This document shows positions 41,811 through 53,221 of a DNA stretch of 64,000 nt, one piece after another. Origin of the DNA: Sabellastarte sp. h YS-2021 (lineage: Eukaryota; Annelida; Polychaeta; Sabellida; Sabellidae). The position numbers and the translations under genes were made by a program. The notes beneath the pieces were generated by a model. The model had not been told where the DNA came from, ran no database searches, and saw only the letters and a program-made list of their open reading frames with translations. How positions within the stretch are numbered: position 1 is the stretch's first letter; each line of letters starts with the position of its first letter. The stretch covers positions 89,254,537 to 89,318,536 of the forward strand of contig OZ024936.1 in the NCBI GenBank assembly GCA_964017235.1, in the 5' to 3' direction.

Positions 41811-44800
41811 ATGAACAGCTATGATATAAGAATAAGTAGTTTTAATACAAATGGATTGGGAAGTAAAGTTAAAAGAGAAGCAATTTCAAAATGATTAAAG
41901 TCTATTCATCAGAGTGTCATCTTTTTACAAGAGACTCACTCAAACCCTGATTTAGAAAATGTATGGAAGCATGATTTTGATAATAACAATTTATTTTTTT
42001 CTCATGGCTTGTCGTCTGCAAGAGGTGTCTGTACCATACTACCTAATAACTGTGAGTTTGAAATTAAAGAAAAAATTTTGGATGATAAGGGCAGATTCCC
42101 ACTAATAAATTTGATCTTAAATGACACAGAACTAGTTCTTGTAAATATTTATGCTCCAACAAAGGGTAGGAAACAAGAACTGCTATCTTTTTTGTCTTAC
42201 ATTCACAATGTCTTAATAAATTTATGGGTAAATCAATCATTTTAGGAGGTGACTTTAACACCTATTTAAATCCTTCTCTAGATAAAGCAGGAGGAACAAA
42301 AGAAGAAACACCTGAAACTGCAAAGTTCTTGTTAAATATCTGTGATGAATTTAGCCTCATTGATATATATAGGCTACAGAACCCAGAGGGTAGAAGATAT
42401 ACATGGCGTAATAAAGGAAGATCAAGTTTAGTACAATCTCGACTGAATTTGTTCATTGTCTCAGAACTACTGCAATATTTAAATATAAAATTTAAAGTTT
42501 TGCCTGGACTTCTCTCTGATCATAGCTTGATACAAATTGATTTTGACACAGAAAAACATTGGTCACGGGGCAAAGGTTTCTGGAAATTTAATGTGGAACT
42601 CCTAAAAGACATAGACTACATAAATCAAATTAATTTTCAACTGGACAAGTTCAATGAAACTGAAGAAACATTTGAGAACAAGTCTCTGCTATGGGACTTT
42701 ATTAAGTGTAAACTTAGAGGAATAACAATATCCCATGCTACCCACAAAGCTAGAGAGAAAAAAAGAAGGAAAAAGATTTACAGGATAAACTATTGCAATT
42801 AGAACTCAACCTCGGTATGACTCCTTCTCATGATTCTCTTAAAGCTTATAGTGAGGTAAAGCATGAACTGGTGAGTATTCACCTTGAGAGAGCTAAAGGT
42901 TCTGTTGTACGTTGTAGAACTGAAGGCATTGTAAATAATGAAAAAAACACTAAATATTTTTTAAACCTGGAATAAAAACTTTAACATTAAGTGTATAAAA
43001 TGCCTTAATGTAGAAAATAAATTGATTACCAGTGAGGCAGAAATTCTTAATAAGGAAAAAATCTATCAAAAACTGTACAGTGAAATGAATAAAGTTCCTG
43101 GAACAAATGAACTTGAAAGTGAGTTTTTACAGAATGATAAAATTCCAAAGTTGTCTGAAGAAGACAAACAACTTTGTGATGCTCCTATAACCATGTAAGA
43201 ATGTAGCGCTGCACTTTTAGAACTGAAAAACAATAAATCACCTGGCTGTGATGGATTTCCCATTGAATTTTATAAATTCTTTTGGAATAAAATTCAAAAT
43301 TTTGTTTACAATAGCTACTTTTGGTCAGGTCAAAATAAAATGCTTTCTACAGATCAAAAAAGAGGAATATTAACATTAGTTCCTAAAAAAGGGAAGGACC
43401 CATGTAAACTGAAGAATTGGGGACCCATCAGTTTGCTTAATGTAGACTACAAAATTCTTACAAAAGTTTTAGCAATGAGACTACAAAAAATTTTGAACAA
43501 AATTATCAGTCCCGATCAGGTAGGTTATATAAAAGGTCGTTTCATCGGTGTTAATATCAGAACAACAGCAGACATTCTGACTTACTGTCAGCTTAATACA
43601 AAAAAAAGGCCTTAATCTCACTAATAGATTTTGAAAAAGCCTTTGACTCCATAAACTGGTCTTTCTTGCTGAAAAGTTTACAAACATTTAACTTTGGAAA
43701 TTCATTTATATCATGGGTGAAAACACTGTATACAGATATTGAGAGTTGCGTTACTAATAACGGAAACTCCTCAATTTTCTTTAAATTAGAAAGAGGTATA
43801 AGACAAGGCTGTTGTCTGAGTGCCCTACTTTTCATTATTGTAGCAGAATTGCTAGCAATAAGTATAAAAACAAATAAATTAATACACAGAGTAAAAATAC
43901 AGGAGGATGAATTTAAAATATGCCAACTTGCAGATGACACCACTCTATTTCTTAGGGTTACATGCTCATTAAAAATTGTTTTAAATTTATTGGATGAATT
44001 TTCAGTTATTTCAGGCCTTAAAATAAATAAAGACAAGACAGAAGTTTTTTCCGTAAATAATGATTCAAACTTAGGTAACTCGTTAGGTATTTCATGGAGG
44101 AAAAATACTTTTAAAGCTTTCGGGGTATGGTTTAGTTTAGATGAAAATGAAATGATCAAATTGAATTTAGAGAATAAGCTTGACGAAATTAAAAAAACCA
44201 TAAACTGTTGGTCGTGTAGAAACTTGACACTATTCGGAAAGGTTGTTATTTTGAAGACATTGGTTCTTAGTAAAATTGTGAATATATGTAGCGTCATTTA
44301 TATTCAAGACAATTTTATAAAAGAAGTAGATGCATTGTTTTTCTAATTTCTATGGAGAAAAGGTAAAGACCCAAAGTTAAAAAAGAAATAACCATTAATG
44401 ATAAAGTAAGAGGTGGGATAAAAATGGTAGATATAAGAAAAATGTTGATTTCAATAAAGGCATTATGGGTAAAGAGACTTGTAACAGATAATGTTGACAA
44501 TCCATACAAAGAGAAATGGAAAAACTTAGCCTTATTGATTGGAGGCATCTCTGACAAGAACATTTTACTACATAAACTTAGTAAGGATCACTTTCCAAAA
44601 AGTCAGTCCAAGTTTTATGACAGTGTCTTGTTGTCCTGGTATAGTTTTTTTCGGCCTACCCAAGCACAGTACAAGAAATTATGAATGAGAAAATAGCTTA
44701 CAATAAATATATCACCATTGGGGCAATGCCGCTGCTACCTAATTTTTAATGTGATTAAAGAAACAGGAATCACTAAATTAAGTCAACTTTATCAAGGGTC

Positions 44801-45590
44801 CGAGATAAAATCCAAGAAAAATCTTGAACAACAATATGGAGGGAAAGTTTTAGACCTTGCTTATAATTCTCTTGTAAGTGCCATACCAAAGGACTGGAAA
44901 ACCAAAATTATGCAAAAAATGCTGGCTGAAATTGAACTTACAGGTAGAAAATTTTGATATCAGTCATCTAAAAATGAACGTATCAAAACTGAAGAACAAG
45001 AATGTTTATGAAAGCCTGACATCCAGTCATATTATTCCAACAGCTGAGAATAAATGGGTAGAATATTATCCCTTTCTGGAAACTTTAGATTGGTCTGTGG
45101 TTTATAGCTTACCTTCAAAAATAACTAAAAATCTCAAACTACACAGTCTGCAATACAGTATAATACATAGGTATGCAGGCTGGAACTACAACTTGAGTAA
45201 CTGGAAAGTTGTAGAGTGTCCTCTTTGCCCATACTGTGCAGAGGTAGATACCATTGAACAGTATTTTATTACTGTAGTGAAGCCAGAATTGTTTGGAAGG
45301 TTTTGAGAGAAATAAGCAAGGACGTCCTAAATTTAAATTACAGTTTAACAGTAATAGAAATATTAGTTGGAATCCTGTGTGTGAAAAACACACCCTGCCA
45401 CATTTTAAATTTACTTATTTTAGTCGGAACACAATGCATTATCTCATCAAGAAAAGAACACCAGGTATCATCAAAGTATTTTTACAGAATGACACAAAAA
45501 GTTATAGAAACTGAAATATACCTGAATATACAGCATAAAGATAACAGTGAATTTCTAGACGTATGTAAACAGATTTTGAGGGTTTGCAAA
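41811..45590 (+). pseudogene. LINE-C ORF2: AP endonuclease, reverse transcriptase, C-terminal part; broken
   Basis: The ATG at 41811 opens an endonuclease with ISSFNTNGLG and VIFLQETHS, but a stop at 41892-41894 sits where Trp is expected. Further pieces are VNIYAPTKG, GGDFNTYLNP (from about 42245) and LSDHSLI (about 42513). Reverse transcriptase: LKNNKSPGCDGFPIEFY (about 43222-43270), NWGPISLLNVDYKIL, IDFEKAFDSINW (about 43625), ERGIRQGCCLSALLF and QLADDTTLF (about 43924), where Leu stands in the place of the usual Tyr. The thumb follows to about 44680 and a zinc-binding segment CPLCPYCAEVDTIEQYF near 45218. Several stops and frame changes. Confidence 0.85.
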
Positions 45591-45835
45591 TAAAGTCATG
45601 TTATTCAAAAACACCTGATGCTGATAACAGTGTTTACCTTTTAATATCTTATGCATCCTCAATGCTGACTCATAAGGGTGATAATCCAGTTTTTTTGTTT
45701 TCTTTTCAGTACTGTAAAAAAACTGATTTAGATGCGGTAGATATTGATTTTTTTCTTTATAAAAGTGCTATTATAATTTTGTCACCAATGTTGCTATAAT
45801 GTGAATAAAATATTAAAATATATATATATTATATG

Positions 45836-46275
45836 TGTGCATAGCACGACTATTATATTGTTAATCTTCATCAGTGATATATTTTTTCTGTATATGTCAA
45901 ATGAGGGATGTTTTACTTTTATTGTCCAACATTTGGTATGATTTATGGGTTAAATAATACGAATATATAATGAGAGAATGTAAAAAAGGCTGTCAAAAAG
46001 CACTGGCAACAGTGATTATAAAAACTTCAATCTTTAACTTGCAATAGCTCCTTTATTTTTTTCTGCAACATACATGAGCAGAAGCGCTGTGAAACAGCCT
46101 TTCCAATGATATATAATACATGTTTATAGGTAACATCGTTTCCGAGATATTGTTGAAAAAAAGAAAGTTATTTGAACTCTTTATCCATAGTACTGGGGCG
46201 CTGGTGTATACAAAAGATACATTCCGGTCTGTATTACATTGCGTGGTGGATAATACAATTGGTTTACGATGTTAT
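45836..46275 (+). repeat. Dispersed palindromic repeat R1, copy at 45.8 kb (right arm)
   Basis: It starts inside the dyad (GCATAGCACGACTATTATATTG) and continues with TTCATCAGTGATATATTTT, TGTCAAATGAGGGATGTTTT, GATTTATGGGTTAAATAAT, AAAAAGCACTGGCAACAGTG, CTTTAACTTGCAATAGCTCC and ACATGAGCAGAAGCGCTGTG. The last part (CGAGATATTG, GGCGCTGGTGTATACAAAA, GTGGTGGATAATA) pairs with 37030-37150. Its left arm is at 38695-38762. Confidence 0.72.
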
Positions 46276-46476
46276 GAATCTGGTAAAGAAAGGTTGGTGG
46301 TATTTCAAACAATTTGAACCTCTCATAAACTGTACGCAAATGATATCTGAGTGATGTTACCATATGCCCATAAGGAATTACTGTATTTTCCATACACAAT
46401 AGGCTTACTCTTGCTTTAAGATTATTAAGATGTATAAGATTTAGTTCCTGATTCCCTAATTTTCACAATCACATCC

Positions 46477-46805
46477 ACCACTGTGGCCTAGCGGGTAACA
46501 CACTTGTCTAGGAACTCAGAGGATGGTTCAAACCCAGATATAGGCAGATACATAGTGGCTCGGATGACCACTTAAAATGGCGGTCCTCTGTCATAGGGTC
46601 CTATCCCCAGTTGCAGACTAAACAACCTCAAGGATGTTGATAAATGGTCATCCTTGAGTCTCTATCTTTCAGTTAGAGGGGAATGTCTGTTACTTGTGAG
46701 TTGGGCCTGTACTCTGCAGTCAGATGGGTTAAATAGTGCTTTGAGTCCTGTAGTATATGGAGATATTGCCCCAAGTATAAATACACAATCCAATAAAATA
46801 CAATA
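46477..46805 (+). mobile_element. tRNA-derived SINE, family 2
   Basis: A box TGGCCTAGCGG (about 46490-46500) and B box GGTTCAAACCC (about 46526-46536), followed by a body unlike family 1: GCTCGGATGACCACTTAAAA, GGTCCTATCCCCAGTTGCAG and AAATGGTCATCCTTGAGTCT. The tail is AATAAAATAC repeats. A headless relative is at 20860-21070. Target duplications are unclear. Confidence 0.85.
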
Positions 46806-46864
46806 AAAACAATCTGGAGCAAAGGTTACGACATATGGCAAAACTGGAACAGCCCTATAATTGC

Positions 46865-47112
46865 CTCCACCAGGACATTATGCTTTTGGGTGCGTTCATT
46901 TTTCTGCTAGTCTGTCCGTTTGTCTGTATTTTGTGATAATTCCAAAAGTAAAGAAGAGATCTTTCTGATATTGTTATGTGGGTAGGACCTGACCAAATGA
47001 TTAATTCTTGAATAAACAAATCCTAAATTTGGACCTAATTTATGTGTACCTTTAGACTTCTAGTTGACATTACTTTAAAAATAATGAGCATATCTTCATG
47101 AAAATCTTTATG
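46865..47112 (+). repeat. Fragment of a CCTCCACCA… dispersed repeat
   Basis: ATTGCCTCCACCAGGACATTATG, GTCTGTCCGTTTGTCTGTAT and TTATGTGGGTAGG resemble the start of 49300-49470 (ATTACCTCCACCAAAGAGGT and a TTTGTCTGTTTG run). I know this wording as a common dispersed animal repeat but cannot name its class. Confidence 0.5.
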
Positions 47113-47156
47113 TGGGTAGGGTTAGGCAAAAAGAGAAGTAATTGCATTATGGAAAT

Positions 47157-47370
47157 GGGAGCCCAGGTGGTAAAGTGGTAACAAACTCTGAGATCAGAGT
47201 TTTGAATCCCGGCCAGACCTCATGTGAGATAGCTGGTGGTTGCGTGCCTTTGGACGGCAGTTTACAGTACAGAATTGACTGTATGTACTGGTTTCCTCTG
47301 CCCTTCAAACTACCCATCACAATATAACCGATAAGGTACCAGGCAGGAGGTGAAATACTAAATAAATACA
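47157..47370 (+). mobile_element. tRNA-derived SINE, family 1, diverged copy
   Basis: The A box TGGTAAAGTGG is near 47168; the B box is diverged (AGTTTTGAATCCCGG). The body TTTACAGTACAGAATTGAC, TGTACTGGTTTCCTCTGCCC and CAATATAACCGATAAGGTA is close to the copy at 27938. It ends at AAATACTAAATAAATAC. Confidence 0.87.
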
Positions 47371-49295
47371 ATATGGTAAGCATCCAATCTATATTCTTAA
47401 TACAAAAATCTCCTTACTTTGAAAACACCCCTAACTGGAGGTCTATTCTCTGCGAGTGCATTTTAGTTACTGTGAGTACTTTTTAGTTACTGCATAGTAA
47501 ATAATGTTCCAGGAGAAAGGCCAACTAGAATATGCATGATATAATGAAACATCAAGTACATTGAGGAAGTAATTATAAAACAAAAGCTCCAACAGTAAAA
47601 AGATTCATTTTACATAAATCTGTGTTTTTTGACAGAGTGTGAGAGTTACTTCTCTATGCCTTTATGGTCTTCCTCGATCTGAAGTACTTTTGAGATTTGT
47701 ATTGAGATTTATCAGATGGAATCTTACTGGTTATGTTTTACAAATAACAGAGTGGTCTGGAAAGGCAGTGGGAGCATACAAAAATAATTCCTGTTATTTA
47801 TGGAAGCCCGATTGCAACATTGCAGAAAAAAGATTTTGTAATTTGTGATAACAACTTTGAAACATTGTTTTTGAAAGGTAAAAAATATATAAAATTACTA
47901 TCTTATCATCATAACTCTATTTGTTTTTGGATTAATTTTTTGTATAGTGAGAATGAGTTTTTGTCTTATAACGAAATAGGATTTTTGTTTCAGGTCGCTG
48001 AACTCAAATTACTCTGAACTTTCAAATTCGTACCAGCTACTTCGGATTAATCTTAGGACAGTAGTGATTGAATGTGAGGTACCCCCAAAAACTTTTACTG
48101 TGTAAATATTTTAGAAATAGCGATCTCGACAGGTATCTGAATATCCGGGTACCCGATCATTGAATGTCTGTCCGATTCCGAAATCACATACCCGAGCAGC
48201 CCCCATCTAAACTTTGTAAAATAATGTTGTTATTTTTGCCTTACCCATCAGTGCATTCAAAAAACTAGGGCACCAAAGAAATGTCAAATAAGAAAGACTT
48301 CTGTACATTTAAAACACACTTAATTTTGCAAGACCCCTTTGAAATTCGACAGTATAATAAAGATATATGTTGAATTCCGAATAAGTAGAATCCTGTATAA
48401 TGGATATATGATTGGATATACACTTTGAAAAATACAATCAACTTACTCAGTATTTTGTAATTTTGCAGCTATCTCGTTGTTTAAACGGCCTAAAAACAAG
48501 CTAAGTTGTTATTCAGAAACTACATTCGAGTATTGCTTTTACTTTTGCTAGGTCATGTGACTCCATTTGAATAAAAATATTGACAAAAGACATAGAAATT
48601 TCTTATTATCCTAATATACAGGATTACCGTGTCATTCATTAAATAAAAAAATCGTGGCAGATAATAAATAAAGTAAATTGTTGGATCTGATTATTTTTGT
48701 GAGTTTTAAGTTTATAAATGGGAAGACTAGTGTAGCATCACTTATTATCACTCATCGGAGAGAGTACGCAGGTACCCGCCCATTAAAATCACTACTCACC
48801 CGGTCCCAGAAAAATTGGTATATTGAGAACACTTTTTTTAATTAATGTAGTAGGTATTCCCAATTCTGGCTTTCAATTTATCCTTGAATTCAAACTCAAA
48901 CCAGGGCATTGATTAATAATATAACCAAAGACCCAAAAAGGTACCCCAGCTTTACTGTTGTCAATTTAACTCTGAACTGCCCAAATAATGCAGTCTCAAA
49001 TGTTATCTTAATGGGAGAGCAAGTTATGGTTTGGTTGTGGAGGGAGGGAGCATAATCGCAGTGACTTTTAAACTTTCATTTCAATTTTAAACATATTTAA
49101 CACACATGTGAGTGGGCATTTCTGTCATAAGTTATCAGACAGATTTTTGGGGGTTCTATGTCAGTTACCAATAATCTTTAGATTACTCTTACTAGTCTTG
49201 CACATACTTCCAAAAATATTGGAGCCTACGGATTTTTTCTTAAAAGGAGATTTGTTGTGAGAATCTTCCAAGTACTGTGAAAGGGTTATCTAGGC
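47371..49295. other. Unassigned sequence
   Basis: No gene recognised. Between 48090 and 48810 the GGTACCCG phrase recurs near both ends (about 48160 and 48772, the second in a CAGGTACCCGCCC context), which could mark a worn inverted-repeat element. Frames at 47639-48017 have no motif. Confidence 0.3.
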
Positions 49296-49299
49296 TTAT

Positions 49300-49470
49300 T
49301 ATTACCTCCACCAAAGAGGTATTAATTTCATGGCTGTTTATTTGTTTGTCTGTTTGTCCATTTGTCTGTTTGTTTGTTAGCAGGATTACAAAATTGCTGC
49401 TACTTGAATCTTCCTGAAAACAATCAGAAGATGGGTGTTGGTCAGTGGGTAGATCCTATTAAATTTTGAG
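49300..49470 (+). repeat. Fragment of a CCTCCACCA… dispersed repeat with TTTGTCTG run
   Basis: ATTACCTCCACCAAAGAGGT, then ATGGCTGTTTATTTGTTTG and a TGTTTGTC simple repeat, then TTAGCAGGATTACAAAA. Same family as 46865-47112. Confidence 0.55.
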
Positions 49471-49663
49471 AATGAGACCAAAGTCTTAGATTTAAGTCCC
49501 TGACTTAGCCAAAAACTTATGAATGTAGCATTTACACTTGTTAGGACTTGGTTCCTTATTGGACTGTTGGAACAGAAACCCAGAGTGATCCAGGGTATAA
49601 AAGTAGCAAAATTTGCTACAAAATAGGCAGGAACACTCAGATGCTTTATGATATTGAGGATCA

Positions 49664-50220
49664 GGGGCGGATTTCATGAAAGGTCTCAGACTTAGCCCAG
49701 TCTCAGGCTGAGCCAGTGGCTCAAATCTGAGCCTTTTGGCTCAGCTAAGTAACCACAGCGGTTTTCTGTGTCAAATAACCACAGTGGTTTTCTGTGTCAT
49801 GTGACCATTTTTTGTGGTCAAAATATTCTACTGATGACATATATGTTCCTTGTTTGACACATAATATCTCTGGTTAAATACCATTTGGCAATGGGAAACC
49901 TTGTAAACGTGTAAAAACACCCAAAGACTACTTCAGGGGATTGTTTTATATACTTGTACCCTATTTTCAGCCATTTCAAATTTTGAAGTGAAGAAAGAAT
50001 TATGGCGGCCATATTTGAGCCTTTGTTTACAAAACTTAAGCCCACTTTCTACCAGTCTCAACACTTGAGCCAGTGGCTCAGCCAAAGCTGAGACTGAGAA
50101 CTTTTGTGAAATCCATTAAGGCTGAGCCCATGGGCTCAAGTAAAATATTCCAATAATTTGAGACAAAAGTCTCAAGTTTGAGTCTGAGACCAGGCTAAGA
50201 CCTTTCGTAAAATCCGCCCC
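49664..50220. mobile_element. MITE-like element with terminal inverted repeats, family M
   Basis: The left end GGGGCGGATTTCATGAAAGG is mirrored by the right end CCTTTCGTAAAATCCGCCCC, allowing three changes. Next inside are CTCAGACTTAG and CTAAG. The middle (49777-49845) matches 35401-35470 in the other family-M copy. No coding capacity; a transposase in trans would be needed. The frame on the minus strand at 49818-50045 is a by-product. Confidence 0.85.
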
Positions 50221-50988
50221 AGATTAGGTAGTACCTTATTTACTGGGAACTTATCCCTACTATTCGAAAGAAATTTGACCCTCAACCTAAATATTTTCCA
50301 TTCAACTTAAATATATGATTTAACACATTTGTGATCCGATAATGACAGGTTCTGACCTCTGACCACCTTGATCTGCCAGCAATAAAATGATTGTTGCCTC
50401 CTTACCATCCATCAATAGAATTAGAATTGTGTAAACAAGTGCCCGTTTTTCATAAGCATTTGATTAAACATGTTTGTGATATGATATCTACACCTTTGAA
50501 AAAGTATTTGTGCCGAGCATCTGCTTGTTTTATTGCATTATAATCCGTACATCTATGCAGATATGGTGGATAAATCTCAAGTTAAAACATGAAGTTTTTG
50601 TATACAAGTGTGACTACAAATATGGAAACATTTCACAAGTTTTTTGTATTTATTAGTGCCAGCAAATATGGAAACATTTCACAAATTGTTTGGTTGTTTT
50701 TTGTCTTAAATACAGACTTACTTTGCTATAACTGAAGCAATGACGGGTATAATAAAAGTAAAACAATCTTGGTGCATATTTTTAAATTTTGCCAATCACG
50801 CAGACAAAACACATAATTCTTGTCCTTTGGACTGGGTTTGTATTGATTTGTCATCTGATAAAATTAAAAACATGCACCGCTCGAACAATTTTTGTATTGA
50901 CATTGCATAACCTTTTTCCAATTGAGAGGCTTAATTACTGTAGCTTACGGAGCCCAGGAAGGGACACAGAACTGTTTCTCTATAATTT
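50221..50988. other. Unassigned sequence
   Basis: No gene recognised. A phrase AATATGGAAACATTTCACAA is repeated at about 50617 and 50666. Confidence 0.35.
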
Positions 50989-51119
50989 TTTATCTCGTTC
51001 CCAGGAGTTAGAAAATCGTTACCACAAGATACTAAGTTCTGCTAAGGAGATACTTAGTTGTGGTAAAGGAGATATTAAGTCATGGACAATATTACACCAG
51101 CTCTTGGGAATGAGATAAA
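50989..51119. mobile_element. 131-bp hairpin element
   Basis: Ends TTTATCTCGTTCCCAGGAG (50989-51007) and CTCTTGGGAATGAGATAAA (51101-51119) are inverted repeats with 17 of 19 matches. A second inner pair, GTTACCACAAGATACTAAGT and ATACTTAGTTGTGGTAA, extends the fold. The transcript or single strand would form a long stem. Probably a tiny MITE. Confidence 0.75.
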
Positions 51120-51890
51120 TAGTTATGCGAAAGATAATAAAAATTATAGCAAACAGTCCCATATCCGTTCCTGGGTTTGTAGCAGCTGGATAGTTATAAA
51201 TGTGCTGTTCTTGTCTAAGGTAAATACACTCTGTGATTGTGACCATGTTTAGAAGCATTTTTGTACACATTTCCAAAGAAAAAATACAAACCGGAAATAA
51301 AGGAAGGAAATGAAAGGATGTTAAACAACATATTTAAAATAACAAATTAAGGGAGAGGTATAATTTAAGTAGGTTAATAGCCTAAACGAAGGACAAATAA
51401 TTCTAACTGTATTTCAGATTACATCATAATGTCCTCTTATAGTGAAAACAGTATATTGGTTCACAATGCCCCCATATATACGTGTATGTAAAACTGTGAC
51501 TCTTCGTCATTCATAAATCCTCTTAGATATTTCTTTTGTAGTTATTTTTACTATATTGTTCTCAAATATTTTTATTTATTTGAAAAAGCTCATAATTTCT
51601 TTAATCCACAGTATAGGTTAAGCTACTCTTGCATCCTGTCCTGTGGGTAATAACATGTACAGGCCATATAAAGTTTTGTGAATGTCCATAGCCAATTTTT
51701 GTTGGAAGTAGATCTTTGCAAGTGTAACCACGTGTCAGTACTTTCGGTGACTACAACAGAAAATAATTTACATGCTAATTTCTTCTGTGCTGTCTGCATC
51801 CTCAGAATTACTTCAACACACTAGCATTTTAGTTACCTTTCACTTGAGTGTCAGTCGAAAGTTTACCCAGTATTTCCCTTATATATATGT
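51120..51890. other. Unassigned AT-rich sequence
   Basis: No gene or repeat recognised. Confidence 0.35.
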
Positions 51891-52482
51891 AGAGGATGTG
51901 CAAAAGAATGCCAAAAAGCATGGGCACCAGTGAATATAAAAACTGCAATCTTTAACCTACAATGTCTCAGTCATTTCGGCAAGAATTTTAATGTAACAAA
52001 CACGAGCAGAAGTGCTATAATACAACCTTTCTAATGATATATAAATAAAATATATCCCCCTCCGTATGTCCCTCTGTATTGGTCAAATAGTATTTGCCTA
52101 CAGTGGATAATAAAATGTGGTATGCAATACAAAAATCTTTAAAAGTTAGATATTTATTTCTTAAAATATGAAATATCATCTTAAACGGCAATAGAAAACA
52201 CATCATAACAATAATCTTATACTATTAATAAACATGGAAAGAAGAAAATACAAAAGTAAGGGAAAGATAAAGGAGCCTTTATGAAGAAACGTTTTTAACC
52301 AATCAGATGACCGGATGCTCTCCTTTAATAAAGGATCCTTTATTTAAGGTCTCCTTTGGTAAGAAAACCATAAAGGAGGTTTAGTGAATAGCATTTTAAA
52401 GGCCACCTTACCAAAGGAGATTTTTCATATTCCTTTAATAAAGGGACCTTCAATATATAGGAGGTTTAGTGAATATGGCCCC
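51891..52482 (+). repeat. Left arm of a 590-bp inverted repeat (part of R1 plus element P)
   Basis: It is found in reverse complement at 59520-60110. Shared in order: AGAGGAT, AAAAGCATGGGCACCAGTGA, CAACCTTTCTAATGATATAT, CCCTCCGTATGTCCCTCTGT, CAAATAGTATTTGCC, GGCAATAGAAAACACATCAT, then the element-P phrases CTTTAATAAAGGATCCTTTA and GGTTTAGTGAATATGG. Element P is itself made of short inverted TAAAGGA/TCCTTTA repeats. Confidence 0.88.
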
Positions 52483-52725
52483 TGCACTTCATGTAAAAGT
52501 ACCTTAGTTTACAACAATAACATTTGTAGAAAAACACCCTTATCATTTGATCAACACTCGACTGTCACATTAGCCATATATTAATACCCCAGTTTCACTA
52601 TCATAGTTCGGGTCCTGACACCCTTGACTATCCAGTTTAGATATAATAATATTCTCATTGGTAGTACACCGAGTCATGAAGGTCGGGAGAAAATTATGGC
52701 AATCGTAGACCTCTGTTCTATATAC

Positions 52726-53221
52726 TTAAACCCTCTCTTACATCCCATCATACTTGCATGTACGTCCTGGTTACAAAAAAAATTGACTAATCTGCAAGGC
52801 ACACTAAAGCTACATGCTTGGTTTTATAACAGAATAACAAGGTTGCACATACCACGCAGTGAAAATTGGCATACAAATTATTCTGTGGGTGCACACAATA
52901 TGGCTACAATGCATCCATGTCTCAAGGGAAATTTCCCTTGATAGTGTTACAAGTGCTCCCCAGTCACCTGCAGGGCTTGCATGTGCCGTATAATACACTC
53001 ATGTGTACCTTGTGTGCATATTAACCCACTATGAGGCCTGTAGCTAGTCGCAAACTGTTCTCTGATATTCAATTAGTGACACTCTTGTTGGGAATATACA
53101 CCTTGTTTGCACGTGCAAATCTCTACTACCCCACTACCAGGCTATGCTCATATTTTGCAACAATATTTGTTGCACACATACATGTATATACCCGTAAGAT
53201 TGGATGTAAGAGAAGCTTTAA
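52726..53221. mobile_element. MITE with TTAA target duplication (piggyBac-like), copy 1
   Basis: TTAA at 52726-52729 precedes ACCCTCTCTTACATCCCATC, and TTGGATGTAAGAGAAGCT runs into TTAA at 53218-53221. The ends are inverted repeats. The inside matches the element at 63066-63585 (AGCTAGTCGCAAACTGTTCT, ACCCCACTACCAGG). TTAA duplications are typical of piggyBac-type elements. No open frame for a transposase. Confidence 0.82.

Larger units (their letters stand above)
38763..45825 (+). mobile_element. LINE-C: about 7-kb non-LTR retrotransposon with NADAR-fused ORF1, decayed
   Basis: Bounded by the two halves of an R1 repeat and an imperfect 14-bp duplication. Order: 5' UTR with a diverged tandem repeat (38763-39457), ORF1 (39458-40672), an unusually long spacer (40673-41810), ORF2 (41811 to about 45590) and a 3' UTR with AATAAAATATTAAAATA. 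The ORF1 style (coiled-coil, RRM-like, C-terminal domain) and ORF2 wording put it in the L1/Tx1 group, but in a different family from LINE-A. Stops and frame changes in both ORFs show it is dead. Confidence 0.82.

Noticed and set aside
43593-44297. Minus-strand 234-codon frame
   Set aside because: It is antisense to the LINE-C reverse transcriptase, which carries all expected motifs.
48090-48810. Element bounded by GGTACCCG phrases
   Set aside because: Only a short shared phrase near the two ends; no convincing terminal repeats or target duplication.
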